From Ptiloglossa arizonensis (lineage: Eukaryota; Arthropoda; Insecta; Hymenoptera; Colletidae): a stretch of DNA of 64,000 bases. The position numbers and the translations under genes were made by a program. A model generated the notes under the pieces. The model was not told the DNA's origin and did no database searches. It saw nothing but the letters and a program-made list of their open reading frames with translations. The DNA lies in contig NC_135051.1 of the NCBI RefSeq assembly GCF_051014685.1, positions 8,699,557 through 8,763,556 on the forward strand, read 5' to 3'. Of the stretch, positions 50,311 through 62,333 are shown piece by piece. The number at the start of each line of letters is the position of its first letter. Within the stretch, counting starts at the first letter, position 1.

Positions 50311-51190
50311 ATGGGTTTGTTTGGACAATCTCGGGAAAAGAATCCAAAAGAAATGGTTAGAATCGTAACAAACTTGTGAAAACGCTCGATATTTATATGA
50401 AATTGTGTTTTAGGTTCAAGAGTGGACACATAAATTAAGAAAGGAGGGTTATCAACTGGATAGACAAATTAGAAGTAAGTCGCTATAAAGTAATACACAG
50501 AGTGCACTATAAAGACAATGATAATATTTATATACAGCGATCCAGCGAGAAGAAGAAAAAGTAAAACGTTCTTTGAGAGAAGCAGCAAAGAAAGGAGACA
50601 AGGATGTCTGTAAAATCCTTGCCAAAGAGATTATACATGCGCGCAAAACCTGTAACAAGATTTATACTTCGAAAGCTCATATGAACTCTGTATCGTTACA
50701 AATGAAAAATCAATTGGCAACAATCAGAGTCGCAGGTTCGGTATCAAAATCTACAGAAGTAATGCAAGCGATGCAATCACTGGTCAGAGTACCCGAGGTA
50801 GCTGCTACAATGAGAGAATTGTCGAAAGAAATGATGAAAGCTGGTATTATTGAAGAAATGTTAGACGAAACGATGGATTCCATCGAAGACTCGGACGAAG
50901 TGGAAGATGAAGCAGATGAAGAAGTAGATAAGGTAAATTCTAGCTTTATATACATACACACACACACACACATATAAGTAAAAATATTTACAATATGCTA
51001 AAGAATAGGTTGATGCGTATTTCAGATCTTGTGGGAAGTCACTGCAGGCCAGTTGGGTACAGCACCTGCAGTTGTTACAGAAACTCCAGGTTCAGTAGCG
51101 GCATCTACATCTGCCGAAGAAGAAGGTGAAGAAGCAGATGATAAGGAACTTGAAGAAATGAAAATGAGACTGCAAAGTCTTCGTAGTTAG
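50311..51190 (+). CDS. CHMP3: Charged multivesicular body protein 3 (ESCRT-III subunit Vps24)
   Basis: CHMP3 co-polymerises with CHMP2 and CHMP4 on endosomal membranes to pinch off intralumenal vesicles, and acts in other ESCRT-mediated scission; Vps4 disassembles the polymer. Exons are 50311-50355, 50414-50474, 50538-50932 and 51026-51190, giving 221 residues against 222 in human. It starts MGLFGQSREKNPKEM, then VQEWTHKLRKEGYQLDRQIR and IQREEEKVKRS (helices 1 and 2, basic membrane-binding face), KAHMNSVSLQMKNQLATIRV, and KEMMKAGIIEEMLDETMDS, all typical of Vps24. The C-terminal acidic stretch and EEMKMRLQSLRS form the MIT-interacting motif that binds Vps4 and related partners. All junctions are GT-AG. 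The last intron holds a short CA repeat. It is downstream of the secreted-protein gene on the same strand and convergent with the THAP gene. Confidence 0.97.
50955..50972. repeat. (CA)n microsatellite
   Basis: Nine CA units in the last CHMP3 intron, preceded by TA-rich sequence. Confidence 0.9.
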
Positions 51191-52628
51191 CTGCAATATG
51201 TAAATAATTAATCTATATTGACTTTCACTGTTAAAATCAGCTTACCCTTATCGAGCATATGCTTACACAAAATGCAAATACAGTGGAGTAATTGTCTAGT
51301 GTATTTTAATACTATTCCTGATAACCATTCAAACAATGTTTGTACGTTGTATATCCAAAGAAAAAGTTGAATATTGTCATAGCGAAGAAACGTTCACTTT
51401 CTTTTTTCCAGTTTTTATATCCAGCTTTTATAATTTATGTGCGATCTGTAGAATACCGCTATATTTTGACTGTCGATAAAGTCATAAATACGGAGAAGCT
51501 GGCTTCTTGGTTGTATTAAATTGAAACTTAATTAATTTAATTATAGTTGCAAAATCTTGTATTAATATGTATTATATATAAACTTTGATTTTGATTGTTA
51601 TTATACTGTGCACTTTTCTACTTCCATCTTCCACTTAGTTACATATTTTGTACCGTAACTTTGCCAAGTCCATACAATTGATGCACATAGGTAAGTAGAA
51701 ATAAAACTACTTTCATCGCGGAGTATGATCGAATTCGGTATTATTTTAAGCCGATTAATTTACGATAGAACCGACTGCTTCTGCAAAAGTTTTATGGATA
51801 AAAAATCATTTACTTAGATCGAGACACTTCAAAACCAATACTTAATTATTCTTGTACACAACTAAGCATTAATATTCACAAATAGACAAAATGTGAATAC
51901 CTATGTTACTGGATATAATATCGCTAAAATCAATGAAACTATCTTGGAATTTATGATAAGTGTAACTATTTTAAGAATTTGACACATATTAATTAAACAT
52001 TGGAAAAAATATTCGATTGACAAAGGACACGTACTTAAACAAATTATTTTTATCTTATATTTCAGTGGTTTTTTCACAAAAATTTACTATACAATAAATC
52101 TTTTTACATATTTCCATTGAGACATACTTGTTATAGCCTACTTTATGCACATATGTACATATGCATGTATCTACATACATATGTTCACATAAATACACAT
52201 AGTGAAATTGTAGTTTTTCTACTAAGAACTTTACGTATTACATCAATTATGATACTTAATTGATTTTTGAAATACACTGCCAAGTTTTCATAAATTTCTA
52301 CAATGTTTAAAAATGTATACCTCGACAGTTATGTAAAACAAATGACAAAAAATGATGAAAGAATTTACTACAAATGTCATTTGTACTCTACACAATTGTT
52401 TGTTACTTTAACCTATTATTATCATGCCTATCACCATCCTTTTATAAATATATAATAAAAATAATATATTTTACCTATTAGTGTTTAAAGAGTATGTACC
52501 TGGTCGCTTTTAATATACAAGTAGTTGTGTATATGTGCATACATTTAAAATATTTTTATTTTCATGATCAGTTAATTATTAACTATATACCCTTATAAAT
52601 ACTATCATTTATTTATACCTCAGGAAAT
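51191..52628. other. Convergent 3' UTRs of CHMP3 (+) and the THAP gene (-)
   Basis: AT-rich with no ORF of interest. An AATAAA for CHMP3 is at 51700-51705. On the minus strand an AATAAA lies at 52560-52555, about 70 bases after the THAP gene's stop. Pumilio-like TGTA-rich stretches occur around 52150-52200. Confidence 0.6.
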
Positions 52629-54593
52629 TTACAAGTGATCGATTACCATGTTTACTATCGAAAGTTTTATCTGTGCTCTAGCTTTTCTAGGAAGTTTATG
52701 CATGTGAGGTGCAAGTTTCCGCAAAAAATATCTAACTTCACTTCTAATAGGAAAAATTGTTCTACGCATTGTTCCTGAAACCTTTTTACGTCGCACAGGT
52801 TTTTGTTGTTTCGGAGACAAACATTGTACTTCTTCGAAGGCTTGGTAATATTTTTCTTCCTTTATATTAGCTGCTTCTTCGTCTAACACTTCTAACGAAT
52901 GTGGTAAAACAACTTCTTTATGCACTTCTAATTTGTCGGAAGTCATTTTGTGCTCAGTTTCTTCCGGCGAGATCGATAGAAATTCTACTAAACTTTTATC
53001 CGTATCTTCTTTAGATTGTTTTATCATAGGCAATGTAACCGATGTTTGACCATTTTTCACCCACACATGTTGTCTAGTATCAATTTCATTAGAGGTAGTA
53101 GGAATATGAGTAATTTTTGTTCTAGTTTGCTTTTTGCTAGTCTTAACTGGCTTTTGTTGCTCTTGTTCGGGAAGATTTATTTTAATTAATAAACCTGGAG
53201 GAATGCTAGATAAACTATGTACTGGGATTGGAGCACCTAAATTTGATATGTCACCGGTGAATGGTAAAATCACTTTCTTTATGTTTGCTTGAATGTTATT
53301 TGTAATATTCGATGTAATATTGTTTCCTATTGTTATAGGTTGGAGCTGATCCGTGAATTGAATTTTCCAATTAGAACTAGGGGGGAGGGGCAACTTTCTT
53401 ATCACACGATTTTCAATATTATTAGGATCGGGCCTTGGAATGTTAATAAGCGTCGGCCTTTTAGATTTTCCACGTTTCTTTGCAAGAGGTGTAGGCTTAT
53501 TATCTACCTTTGGTTTCTTACTAGATACTAAAGGTCTTGAGAAACCTTGTTTTTTAATTCCTTTAGGTGTATTGGTACAATTAGATTCCTCTATATCTTG
53601 TTCATCTTCAATTTTTTCTATAGAACTGACCAAGTTTAATTGCGATACATCTTTTATAGTTGGAACTGCATCGCAAGGTCCTACTTTATGAAAACTCTGA
53701 CCAGTCTGAAAATGTTTGGAACAGAGGACTAATTTTCGTATTTGATTCGGGGACATTTTCAATAGATCCTCTCTACCCAAAAACTGACACCACCTTAAAC
53801 ACCTTCCAATTTCATAAGCAGGAAAAGGATGGAACTTGTATCTTTCCACTTTGTTCCTAGGATCTGATCTTGATCTGCCACATGCTGCACACGCTTGACT
53901 CTCTAAAACATTAGGTGGCAAAGGATCCAGCTTCTTCTGTTTCTCCGAAGAACTATACTTTGGTTCGGATATAAATTCCATAATGTATTGTTCTGATCCA
54001 TCCAATTGATCAGGATTGCGAATGTTAGGAACAGCATTATCTATTAACCTGCTCTTATAACCGGGTAAAAATTGGGAACGATCAAAGTGTTTTGAACAAA
54101 TATAACAAAACAAAATTTCTTTTCTCGTCAATCTATAATATGAATCTACACCGACAAAATCGAGCCATTTAAGACATCGAAATTCCTCACCAGGAAAATG
54201 ATGAAAAGTTGCACCATCGTAATCCAAACCTGGTGGATCTCGACGAGAACGACCGCACAGTACGCAGGTTATGTTGTACAAACTTTGTTTAGGATCATAA
54301 ATCGAAGGTACCGCTGTGCCGTTTAATCTATCGAAATATTCGTTAAGAAAATCCTTCTGCTCGAAATGCTTAGAACAAACCATTCGCTGAAGCAGTTGTT
54401 TTTTCGTAAGTTTGTATAAATCTTCGCGGCAACAGAATTCCAGCCACCTTCTGCATCTAGTCTCATCGTTAACGGGAAGCCCGAAGAACATGTACTCTTC
54501 CTCCCTATTATTTGGATTCATACGCGAACGGCCACACACAACACATGGATGTGGCATTTTTCTAATTATTTTATATTTCTGGGCTTTCGTCAA
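52629..54593 (-). CDS. Triple THAP zinc-finger protein with BESS-like C-terminus
   Basis: THAP domains are C2CH zinc fingers that bind DNA sequence-specifically, shared with P-element transposases and many regulators. This single-exon ORF of 654 residues has three. The ligand sets are C17/C20/C73/H76, C110/C113/C166/H169 and C235/C238/C291/H294, with 52 residues between each CxxC and CxxH. Each has the invariant Trp (RCRRW, RCLKW, RCLRW) and the closing AVP motif (94, 187, 309). Each opens with C-x2-CGRSR, so they arose by internal duplication. A basic, Pro-rich middle (KKRGKSKRPT, RKLPLPPSSNW) is followed by a C-terminal helix pair, RYFLRKLAPHMHKLPRKAR and a hydrophobic end, which resembles a BESS protein-interaction motif. 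Family THAP domains usually begin at the start Met followed by Pro, so Met13 (54557) is a plausible true start. Probably a nuclear DNA-binding regulator; the target is unknown. Confidence 0.9.
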   Translation of the reverse strand: MTKAQKYKIIRKMPHPCVVCGRSRMNPNNREEEYMFFGLPVNDETRCRRWLEFCCREDLYKLTKKQLLQRMVCSKHFEQKDFLNEYFDRLNGTAVPSIYDPKQSLYNITCVLCGRSRRDPPGLDYDGATFHHFPGEEFRCLKWLDFVGVDSYYRLTRKEILFCYICSKHFDRSQFLPGYKSRLIDNAVPNIRNPDQLDGSEQYIMEFISEPKYSSSEKQKKLDPLPPNVLESQACAACGRSRSDPRNKVERYKFHPFPAYEIGRCLRWCQFLGREDLLKMSPNQIRKLVLCSKHFQTGQSFHKVGPCDAVPTIKDVSQLNLVSSIEKIEDEQDIEESNCTNTPKGIKKQGFSRPLVSSKKPKVDNKPTPLAKKRGKSKRPTLINIPRPDPNNIENRVIRKLPLPPSSNWKIQFTDQLQPITIGNNITSNITNNIQANIKKVILPFTGDISNLGAPIPVHSLSSIPPGLLIKINLPEQEQQKPVKTSKKQTRTKITHIPTTSNEIDTRQHVWVKNGQTSVTLPMIKQSKEDTDKSLVEFLSISPEETEHKMTSDKLEVHKEVVLPHSLEVLDEEAANIKEEKYYQAFEEVQCLSPKQQKPVRRKKVSGTMRRTIFPIRSEVRYFLRKLAPHMHKLPRKARAQIKLSIVNMVIDHL

Positions 54594-55109
54594 ATGAACA
54601 ATCTCATCTTGTCACGATACAGCTTAACGAGACAGATTAACTTCAAATCAAACCTTTCGGTTTGATTATCCTGACTGACAAAGTCTTCGAACAATTCAAA
54701 TTTAAATTATCTTCTCATAATGTTTTTGCACACGACATGATTTTATAATGTTTGCCCAATAAAGTTCAAAGATAAAATACAATGACCCCTTCATTCTTTT
54801 TCAATCTTCCATATATCACAAATATTGAATATATTCATGAAACACATTGTCGTTAAGAACGGTCAAGAGGTCAAGATTTACTCGAAATAACTTTTCCTTT
54901 AAAAATAAGCGTTGAAAGATCACTTTCTTCACGCTTTATTGCACTTGTTGCGCTTTCCTTGCATTTCGTGAAAGGTTATGTTGCTTCTTACAGCGTCTTT
55001 CACCTAACCTTTTGTAAAACAGGTCCCTAATTTGGCAGTATATGGCTAACCTAACATAGAAGATTCCTACTGTCAAAGTACTCGAGTTGCGATAAAAAAA
55101 GGATATAAA
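54594..55109. promoter_or_regulatory. Shared divergent promoter region of the THAP gene and Vps51
   Basis: Only 516 bases separate the two divergent start codons, so both promoters and leaders must sit here. No TATA box is evident, as is usual for housekeeping genes. The Vps51 ATG context (ATAAAATGG) is favourable. Confidence 0.6.
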
Positions 55110-58100
55110 ATGGCAGAGAATTCCAATAATCCGTATGATATTAATGGACAGCACTTTAATCCTGATATGTATTTCCAGAAATTATTAAAAGCATGTTTAT
55201 TATTCTGTTCTAATTGTATTTAGTATAAATTTGGCAACAGAAATAAATTACGTTTTCTTTTATAGGAATGTACATTGAAACAAATTATGGATCACGAAGC
55301 AGAAATTATAAAAAACACTCAGACATTGCATTCCGATATGCAAACATTAGTATACGAAAATTATAACAAGTTTATATCTGCAACTGATACTATTAGAAAG
55401 GTAAATAATACAAGTATTTAATGCCAAACTTGTATAAACGCGGTTCTTAACTTTTTGAACCACTTGAAATATAAGATCTTATTTAATGTTTAGATGAAAA
55501 CCGATTTCAAAGAAATGGAAGATAATATGGACTCACTGGCAAAAAATATGGACAGCATCACCACCTTTTCGGAACAAATTTCATCCACATTGCACGGCAC
55601 CAGACAGCAAATTGCTAAATTATCTTCAGTTCATGCTCTGTTGAAAAAGTTGCAGTTCCTCTTCAAGTTGCCCGGCAATCTAAAAGATAGAATGAACGAA
55701 GAAAATTATGCAGAGGTTTATACATTGTTTTGTATCGTTAGTTCGCAAGTATAGATATATAAAAAATATTCTGAATTTTTGTAGGCAGTACAAGATTATA
55801 TTCACGCACAGCGTGTATTAAATCAATACGGGAATATGCCTTCCTTTCAAGGAATACAAAAAGACTGCGAAGATATTTTAGAGGAACTTAAATCAAAACT
55901 GAGGATGCAGTTTCACAAAAGAGACGCGTCGACTAAATCTTTAGCCGAGAACGTGGATCTCCTACTGCAATTAAAAGAACCAGCCGATTCTTTGTGCGCT
56001 GAATTTTTAACGCACGCGGATGGACGACTGACAGAACAATTAGATATTCTGAAAGACATGTGCGAAAATGACATTATAGAATTTGTGGATATGGCCAGTT
56101 CTGGATTTCTTAGCGATTTATGTCTCATTGTTGCCTCTTACAACGATCTGTTTGTAAACAGGCCACCTTTGGAAGATAATGAGTTCAGCGACGACTTTGA
56201 TACAAAAGCCATTGCGCGTTTGAATAATTTCATTATGAGGAATATGAAAAAGTACTTTGATTTAATTGGAAAGAGAGTAGAAAATATAGCCGATACGGCA
56301 GTTTTAGTAAGAGCCTTGGACAAATTTCATAGGAGACTACAAGCAATAAACATGTTGTGTAAAGAAACAGATTTCGCAAGGTAACCGAAATAAAATTATT
56401 TACGTAAAACGCGATGAAAAAAGTAGGTGTACATCAATATGTATGTATGTATATATGTAATCTTATTAATCAGAACAGGTACAGACATTATCATCAGTGC
56501 AGGTAGAAAACAATGCCGCAATCATCTAGATAGTTTAAAGCAACACTTGAGCGAATCGCTCGTTAAAGTAAGACAAATATTGGCGACCAAAGTTTCTCAA
56601 GAAGGAGACGGTAGCTTGGCGGAACTACAGGCATTACTTATCATCCCTACCATTGAAAAAGTTAAAGGAGTTTTACAAGATTTATTGGTTCGTTTCTTAT
56701 TCTCAAGTTCTTAAGACACGTCTGATAATAGCCATCGACCGATTGAAATAAAATACGATTTCAGGTATTTCTACAACCGAATCTATCGTTTAATTTAAAA
56801 ACGCAATTCCTCCAAAATTTTTGCGTGGACGAAGTTAGGGAAGGACTGGTAGTAGGATTTTTACACCATTTAATGGCCACTGCGGGCGGATTCTGTACCG
56901 GTTCCGATGTTCCAAAGTTTCCACCTACTCTTTTACTTCTATTAAGTAAAATGTGTATCGAATATAAAGAGAATAATGTCAAGTATCTGGTAGGTCGTGG
57001 CGAATAATTTGAAAGCAAAAAACGCGATTGAAAGAACTCAAGAGTCCTATTTTAATCGCAGCTTACGACAACCGACGATTTGTTCAATATCGAACAGTAT
57101 ATATCGTCTGGAAACGCAATTACAACGGACTCGGAGATATGTGAGAATTTCCAGGAAGCGGCACAGAGTCTATTAAATCATTACGTTCGCATTCAGGGCT
57201 TAGCAGTGTCACAAATGTTAAGAAAGTCTGTCGAGACAAGAGATTGGCTACACACAATCGAACCGAGAACAGTTAGAGCCGTAATGAAAAGAGTCGTGGA
57301 AGATGTAACGGTAATAGATACTCAAGTGGCCGCTTTGTACGACGATTCTGACGGGCAAATCGACAGGAGCAGCGACAGTAGTAGAAAAACCCATAGGTAA
57401 AAATTTCTATTCGTAATAAATAAAATTCAATCTCTACCGAATGGACGGTACCTTTTTCAGTGTGAGCGTATCGAGACATCACTACAGATCCAGTTGGTCG
57501 TCGTATACGCCCAGTCACATAGATTCCTCTTTAGTGACGAATATTCATAAATTATTCTCAGAGCGCATCGAAATATTTTCGTCGGTTCAATTTAAGAAAG
57601 CCTCCATTCTCACCGGGATCATCAAAATAAGTTTAAAGGTAAAATAGTTTTAGCAGGCAGCGTACCGTAATAGAGACAGGTGCTGTCGAGCAGTTACAAT
57701 GATAAAATAGCACAGCCATTATCCACTTTGCATCGTGAGGATACCGTGTTCTCTCGTGCTGCGTATGCTGCATACTACGCAACACGCTTCGTGTACTCGA
57801 TGCTACCAGGAATCAACGTTTCGTCCGAAACTTAAGATAACGATTCTCTTTGAACTTATAGACATTCCTGGAATGCGTGAGACTACGAACATTCAGTAAA
57901 TACGGGTTACAGCAAATTCAGGTCGACACTCATTACTTGCAACTATATTTGTGGAGATTCGTCTCCGATGAGAAGTAAGTTCACGGTATCGTTTCGCGTA
58001 AACGTAATTCTGTACGAAACTTATCGCTATTCAAATTCTGTTTCAAGCGTCGTTCACTTCTTGCTGGATGAAATACTTGGAAGCGCTGTTCATAGGTGTT

Positions 58101-58156
58101 TAGAACCAGTTTTGATGGAACCAAGTGTCGTCGACATTATATGCGAAAGAGGATGA
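55110..58156 (+). CDS. Vps51: Vps51, subunit of the GARP/EARP tethering complexes
   Basis: Vps51 is shared by GARP (Vps51-52-53-54), which tethers endosome-derived vesicles at the trans-Golgi, and EARP, which acts in recycling. Exons: 55110-55190, 55266-55400, 55494-55715, 55785-56380, 56474-56687, 56765-56989, 57062-57396, 57461-57638, 57862-57974 and 58048-58156; 735 residues, close to the usual 740-780. The N-terminus [20 protein letters not shown] and then [20 protein letters not shown] are hallmark Vps51 motifs, followed by the conserved coiled coil ([30 protein letters not shown]). The C-terminus [31 protein letters not shown] and [13 protein letters not shown] is equally diagnostic. 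Junctions are GT-AG, except the first intron, which appears to be GC-AG (AAA|GCATGT). The exon 5 start (AATCAG|A) is the least certain. No domain is missing. Confidence 0.96.
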
Positions 58157-58346
58157 ACAACAGCAGCGAGGAAACATCGACTTTAACAATTACACACTGT
58201 ACGGTCTTCTCTAGTATTATATCGAGCTGTATTATTATTTGTAAAGATAAGTGAATTTATTGTTAGCCGTATACAATACACGCTGTATATTCTTGTATCA
58301 TATTCCGTACGTATAGTATTTTATTAACGGTGCTGTACATTCCACG

Positions 58347-58352
58347 AATAAA
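58347..58352 (+). promoter_or_regulatory. Poly(A) signal of Vps51
   Basis: AATAAA 190 bases after the stop codon, preceded by TGTACAT. Confidence 0.65.
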
Positions 58353-61251
58353 CTTTATAGCAAGCGTTAGAAAGAAGGTGATCTCTTCTCGGAGTAATTA
58401 TTTCTCCTCCTTGCTTTTATTCGTTTCGTACGATCGCCCACGCAGATCGAATACTCTCGGGCTTAACCGTCGGTAGTGTTAAAGCACCACGACTCAAATA
58501 ACACAATGTACGACGTACTTTTCTGTCTTCTCTTCTCCATTGATTCGATGGCCCGGTCTTTCGTTCTCCTTTTCTTCGCTCTCCCCACCTATCTGGAATA
58601 AAATAAACTCATCAAAGTCTTAGCATGCTATAAGAAGCAGGGTCAAATGATTCTAATAAGTCTTAATTATCCGCTACATTCTGCGCTTTTGAACTTTATT
58701 ATCATGTAAATTTCATCGGCGGTTCCTTTTCTTTCTTCATTTTTGCTAAGGAGTAATTATGAAAAACGTTTCCGTCGAATACGCGCAGTGTACAAAATAC
58801 GAAAGAAGAGAGGAGCCATTAAAAGGACCCGGGAGCGTCAATTCGGATTTTACGAAGTAAAAACGGAATCGTTGTTCAAACGTAGTTCCGTCGACGATTC
58901 CCGTGTACGCGACGCACAAATGTGCAAAGAATAAATGGGACAAGAGTTTATAGCGTATATGGGGTTCTGCCGTACCCCCTTGGCAGTGGCTCGAGTTAAT
59001 TCGAACTTCCTCTCGTTGGATGAGATTCATTCTCCGAGTATCCGGCGTAGGCCTACGCACAGCATTCTACCCAATTTAATAAACTCTTCTAAATTACTCG
59101 GGTCGGGGCCGGGACCGGGGCCTGGGCTGTTCCCTCGCTCAATCGTGAATTTCCCTGGAAATCCACGGAAAATTCGCTAAATTTTCACTCAGACTGGCTC
59201 CGAATTGAATCTCTCCTTGGACGTCGACGTTACGCTTGAAAATTTACATTTACGTCGTCCGTCGTTTACCGGGCGTCGGTTCGCTGGATGCGTTCGCACG
59301 ATCGTTTAATCTGCAAACACGAAACACGATGCGAGTTAGAATCTTTCGCTTAGGTACTTCTAAGGCGACTCCAATATATCGTGTATACTCTCTCGATGAC
59401 CAGAGACGCGATATCATTACCAAAGACATACATATGTGGCACACGTGATCTCAGAAAACACCTGTGCACGTGTGACTTCTGTACGCTACGAAGAACCGTG
59501 CCGTGTTTCCAATGGCACGTTCATTCCAGCTGAAACCGTTGTCACCGAGATACCGACGACCCTCGAAATTAATTCCGTGTCAACGATTGTTTACCGTTTC
59601 GAGAAACGATCTACGAGGAAATATCGTCGTACAACCGTGTGGTGCTCCGAATCGAAACATTTACGAGCAAGGAGTACCGAGACGCGTTCCGTTCAACATA
59701 TGCGAAGGTTCCGTGTTCAAACGAAGATCTTGGTTCGTTCCGTTTCGCAGACCCAAAGTTCAAAATATTCAAGCGCGTTCAACGAAAACTCGAGAAGAAA
59801 GTGTTACCGAATCGATTCGCGTCCCGTTGAAATCCCACGGTAACCGAGGGTGGCTCGAACGAGGCCTAATGCACCGTCAACGACGAAAGAAAAGGCCACG
59901 TAACAGAGATTGTATTCTAATAAAAAGTGTGTCGTGCTCCCTTTGGCGTAGGTTGCATTAAATCGGTAAAACGGACCCGCATGAGAAAATCGACCGTGGA
60001 CATATTCACGAGACGGGGGCAACGATTATCACGAAATGACCAAACTATTTCGAAGAGTGCAAGCTGCTGACGGTCGTGGGCTGGAGCGCATTCGATGGCA
60101 TAGGGGCGCACCGCATGCACGCATTAATCAGCGAGCTGTCCTTTTCTTCCATTAAACTCTGTACGGCCAGCGTCATTCTTCATCAATTTGCACGGCGGAC
60201 CTACTCACGGGTCCTTCGACCAATTATTTGCTCGGCGTACGACATTGTTTCCAGCCTCGAATGTTTGCTGCTCGTCGACGATAGACAATAGTGACAAAAC
60301 GACCGAAAATGTGTTCGACGCCGGTGATTCACGCGATGACCAACCTACCGTTTCGACCGATAAATCTATTTGAAGTACTTTGTCGAGGCTTCTTACACGC
60401 GGTTTGCATAAGCGATAATGTTTACAATTGTAGAACGAGACAAGGTACGTCCAACGATGTCTTATCGTTGAGTGTTTTTCAATTATTAAACTATCGAGAA
60501 TTTAACAGGACGATCTAGCCGCTGAAACTGGAAATCATGGTTCAAATTGAACATTTCGTTATTCTTTGATAGCAACGACCGATCCGATTCAAAGGATCGA
60601 TCGCAGTAGTATTTTGTTCTTTTTTTACAGTATTCTTCTAACAATTATCGATTATGATACTTACTTTTTCAGACGAAACGAATGCAAATTCAACGAAGAT
60701 ATTTTGTTTTGTGACCGTAACAATGGGCGGAGTAGACACGTGCTCGTTGCTACGCTTGCAAATTGAACTATCTTCTCAACAGGTGTTTCCACGCAGCGCA
60801 CGAAACAGCATCGATGCACCAATCGATTATTAGCGGACCATTTTTTTCTAAAAAAAAAACAAAAATGCTATATTGATCAGGATTTGAAAGGTACACTCCT
60901 CGAGTATACAAAATCATAGCACACGTGCACTATAATTAGTTCTCAAGGATAGATTTAAAATTGACGAAAAAAAGTGCAACATTTTTAATTATTTTGTAGC
61001 GCGTAGATCTTTCTATAGTATTTACTCTATTCTTCTCCAAGACAGACTTTTAATTCGTTAATATTTGGATCGAGAGCAAGAATTTCGCTTCCCAATTTAT
61101 TGTCGCATTGAATTACGATAAGTGTTGGCATTTGTTCGACCTTCAACGAATACGATCTCGAACTTTCTATTGGAGCTAATACCCGCCAAAATCATTATAC
61201 TCCCCCCACCTATTCGCGCCGCATTTTTGTCAATTCTTTTTTTTGTACGCG

Positions 61252-61278
61252 ATAATAATAATAATAATAATAATAATA
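61252..61278. repeat. (ATA)n microsatellite
   Basis: Nine ATA units in non-coding sequence. Confidence 0.9.
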
Positions 61279-61705
61279 CAATTCGGAAGTAAATTGGACA
61301 ATGTTTTAAGGAATAATTTCGACTTCAACATTCCGAGAAATTTCACGTAATGCGAGATACGAGTTTGACACAGTACGCAAAATGACACGTTCCTCACGAG
61401 CAAAAATGGCAAAGGGTCGTCCCGTCCACTGTTCTTTTTCGTATCATAATTATTCACATTTTTCGACGGCACAGCTTTAATTTATATTTACGTATTATAT
61501 TACCGCAAGGTTATGTTTATGTACGATAGATAGCATTCGTTGCATTTAGAGGATTCTGAATGTATCCCTGAGAACTTGTCAACAACACACGGTGCTATCT
61601 TTTTGTCCAGGAGTGTATATTTAACGGAAAATGGACGCGAGAAAAGATAAGAAACGCGGCACGAGTAATGTCCACGGAAAATTTGAACTTTAATCTTACC
61701 GAAAC

Positions 61706-61711
61706 GTATAT

Positions 61712-61744
<33 letters not shown>

Positions 61745-61752
61745 TATATATA
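61706..61752. repeat. (TACA)n/(TA)n compound repeat
   Basis: Several CATA units flanked on both sides by TA runs. Confidence 0.9.
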
Positions 61753-62290
61753 ATTGGGGTTGCATTTCGAGTAACGCAGTCAACGAACCAATGCCAAAGA
61801 CACAAGAACTCGAAAAAGCTAGCTGGACATCTTAATTTGCTAATTTGCTTGCTAAGTAGTAGTGCCGTAGGTGATGTTCTAGAAATTCACCTCGACACGA
61901 TTACTTTTCACGCAGAGATGCATCGACTACACCGGATTTCAGGCGCGATCGAAATCGATTAGTACACTTTATGATATTTTATACGGAATATCGGGTAATC
62001 AATACTTTATCGAGTATTCGTAATACTTACAAATTGTGGAAATACTAACGTTCGAAGATGCTCTGGGTCGATGGAAAAATCACTCGCGATAGTCAACTAC
62101 TTTGAAAACACTTCTATACATTAACCGTCGATCGAACACTTTTCAAACTCGTGTATTCCAAGTGTAAGAAATCGTTATTACGACGTTAATAGATTCGATA
62201 CGAAATAAAACGACTTGTTACTCCCGAAAAAGCAAATTTTATCCGGAAAATGATCGATCGTGGCGCGGGAAATCTCATCTCCGAAAATAT

Positions 62291-62333
62291 ATTGGCTACA
62301 CCGGAAGGAGAATCTCTCGACCAATCAACGTCA
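62291..62333. promoter_or_regulatory. CCAAT / ETS-like / CRE-like cluster
   Basis: An inverted CCAAT (ATTGG, 62291), an ETS-type core (CCGGAAG, 62301), a direct CCAAT (62321) and ACGTCA (62328) within 43 bases. The combination is typical of TATA-less housekeeping promoters. Direction and target are unknown. Confidence 0.35.
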
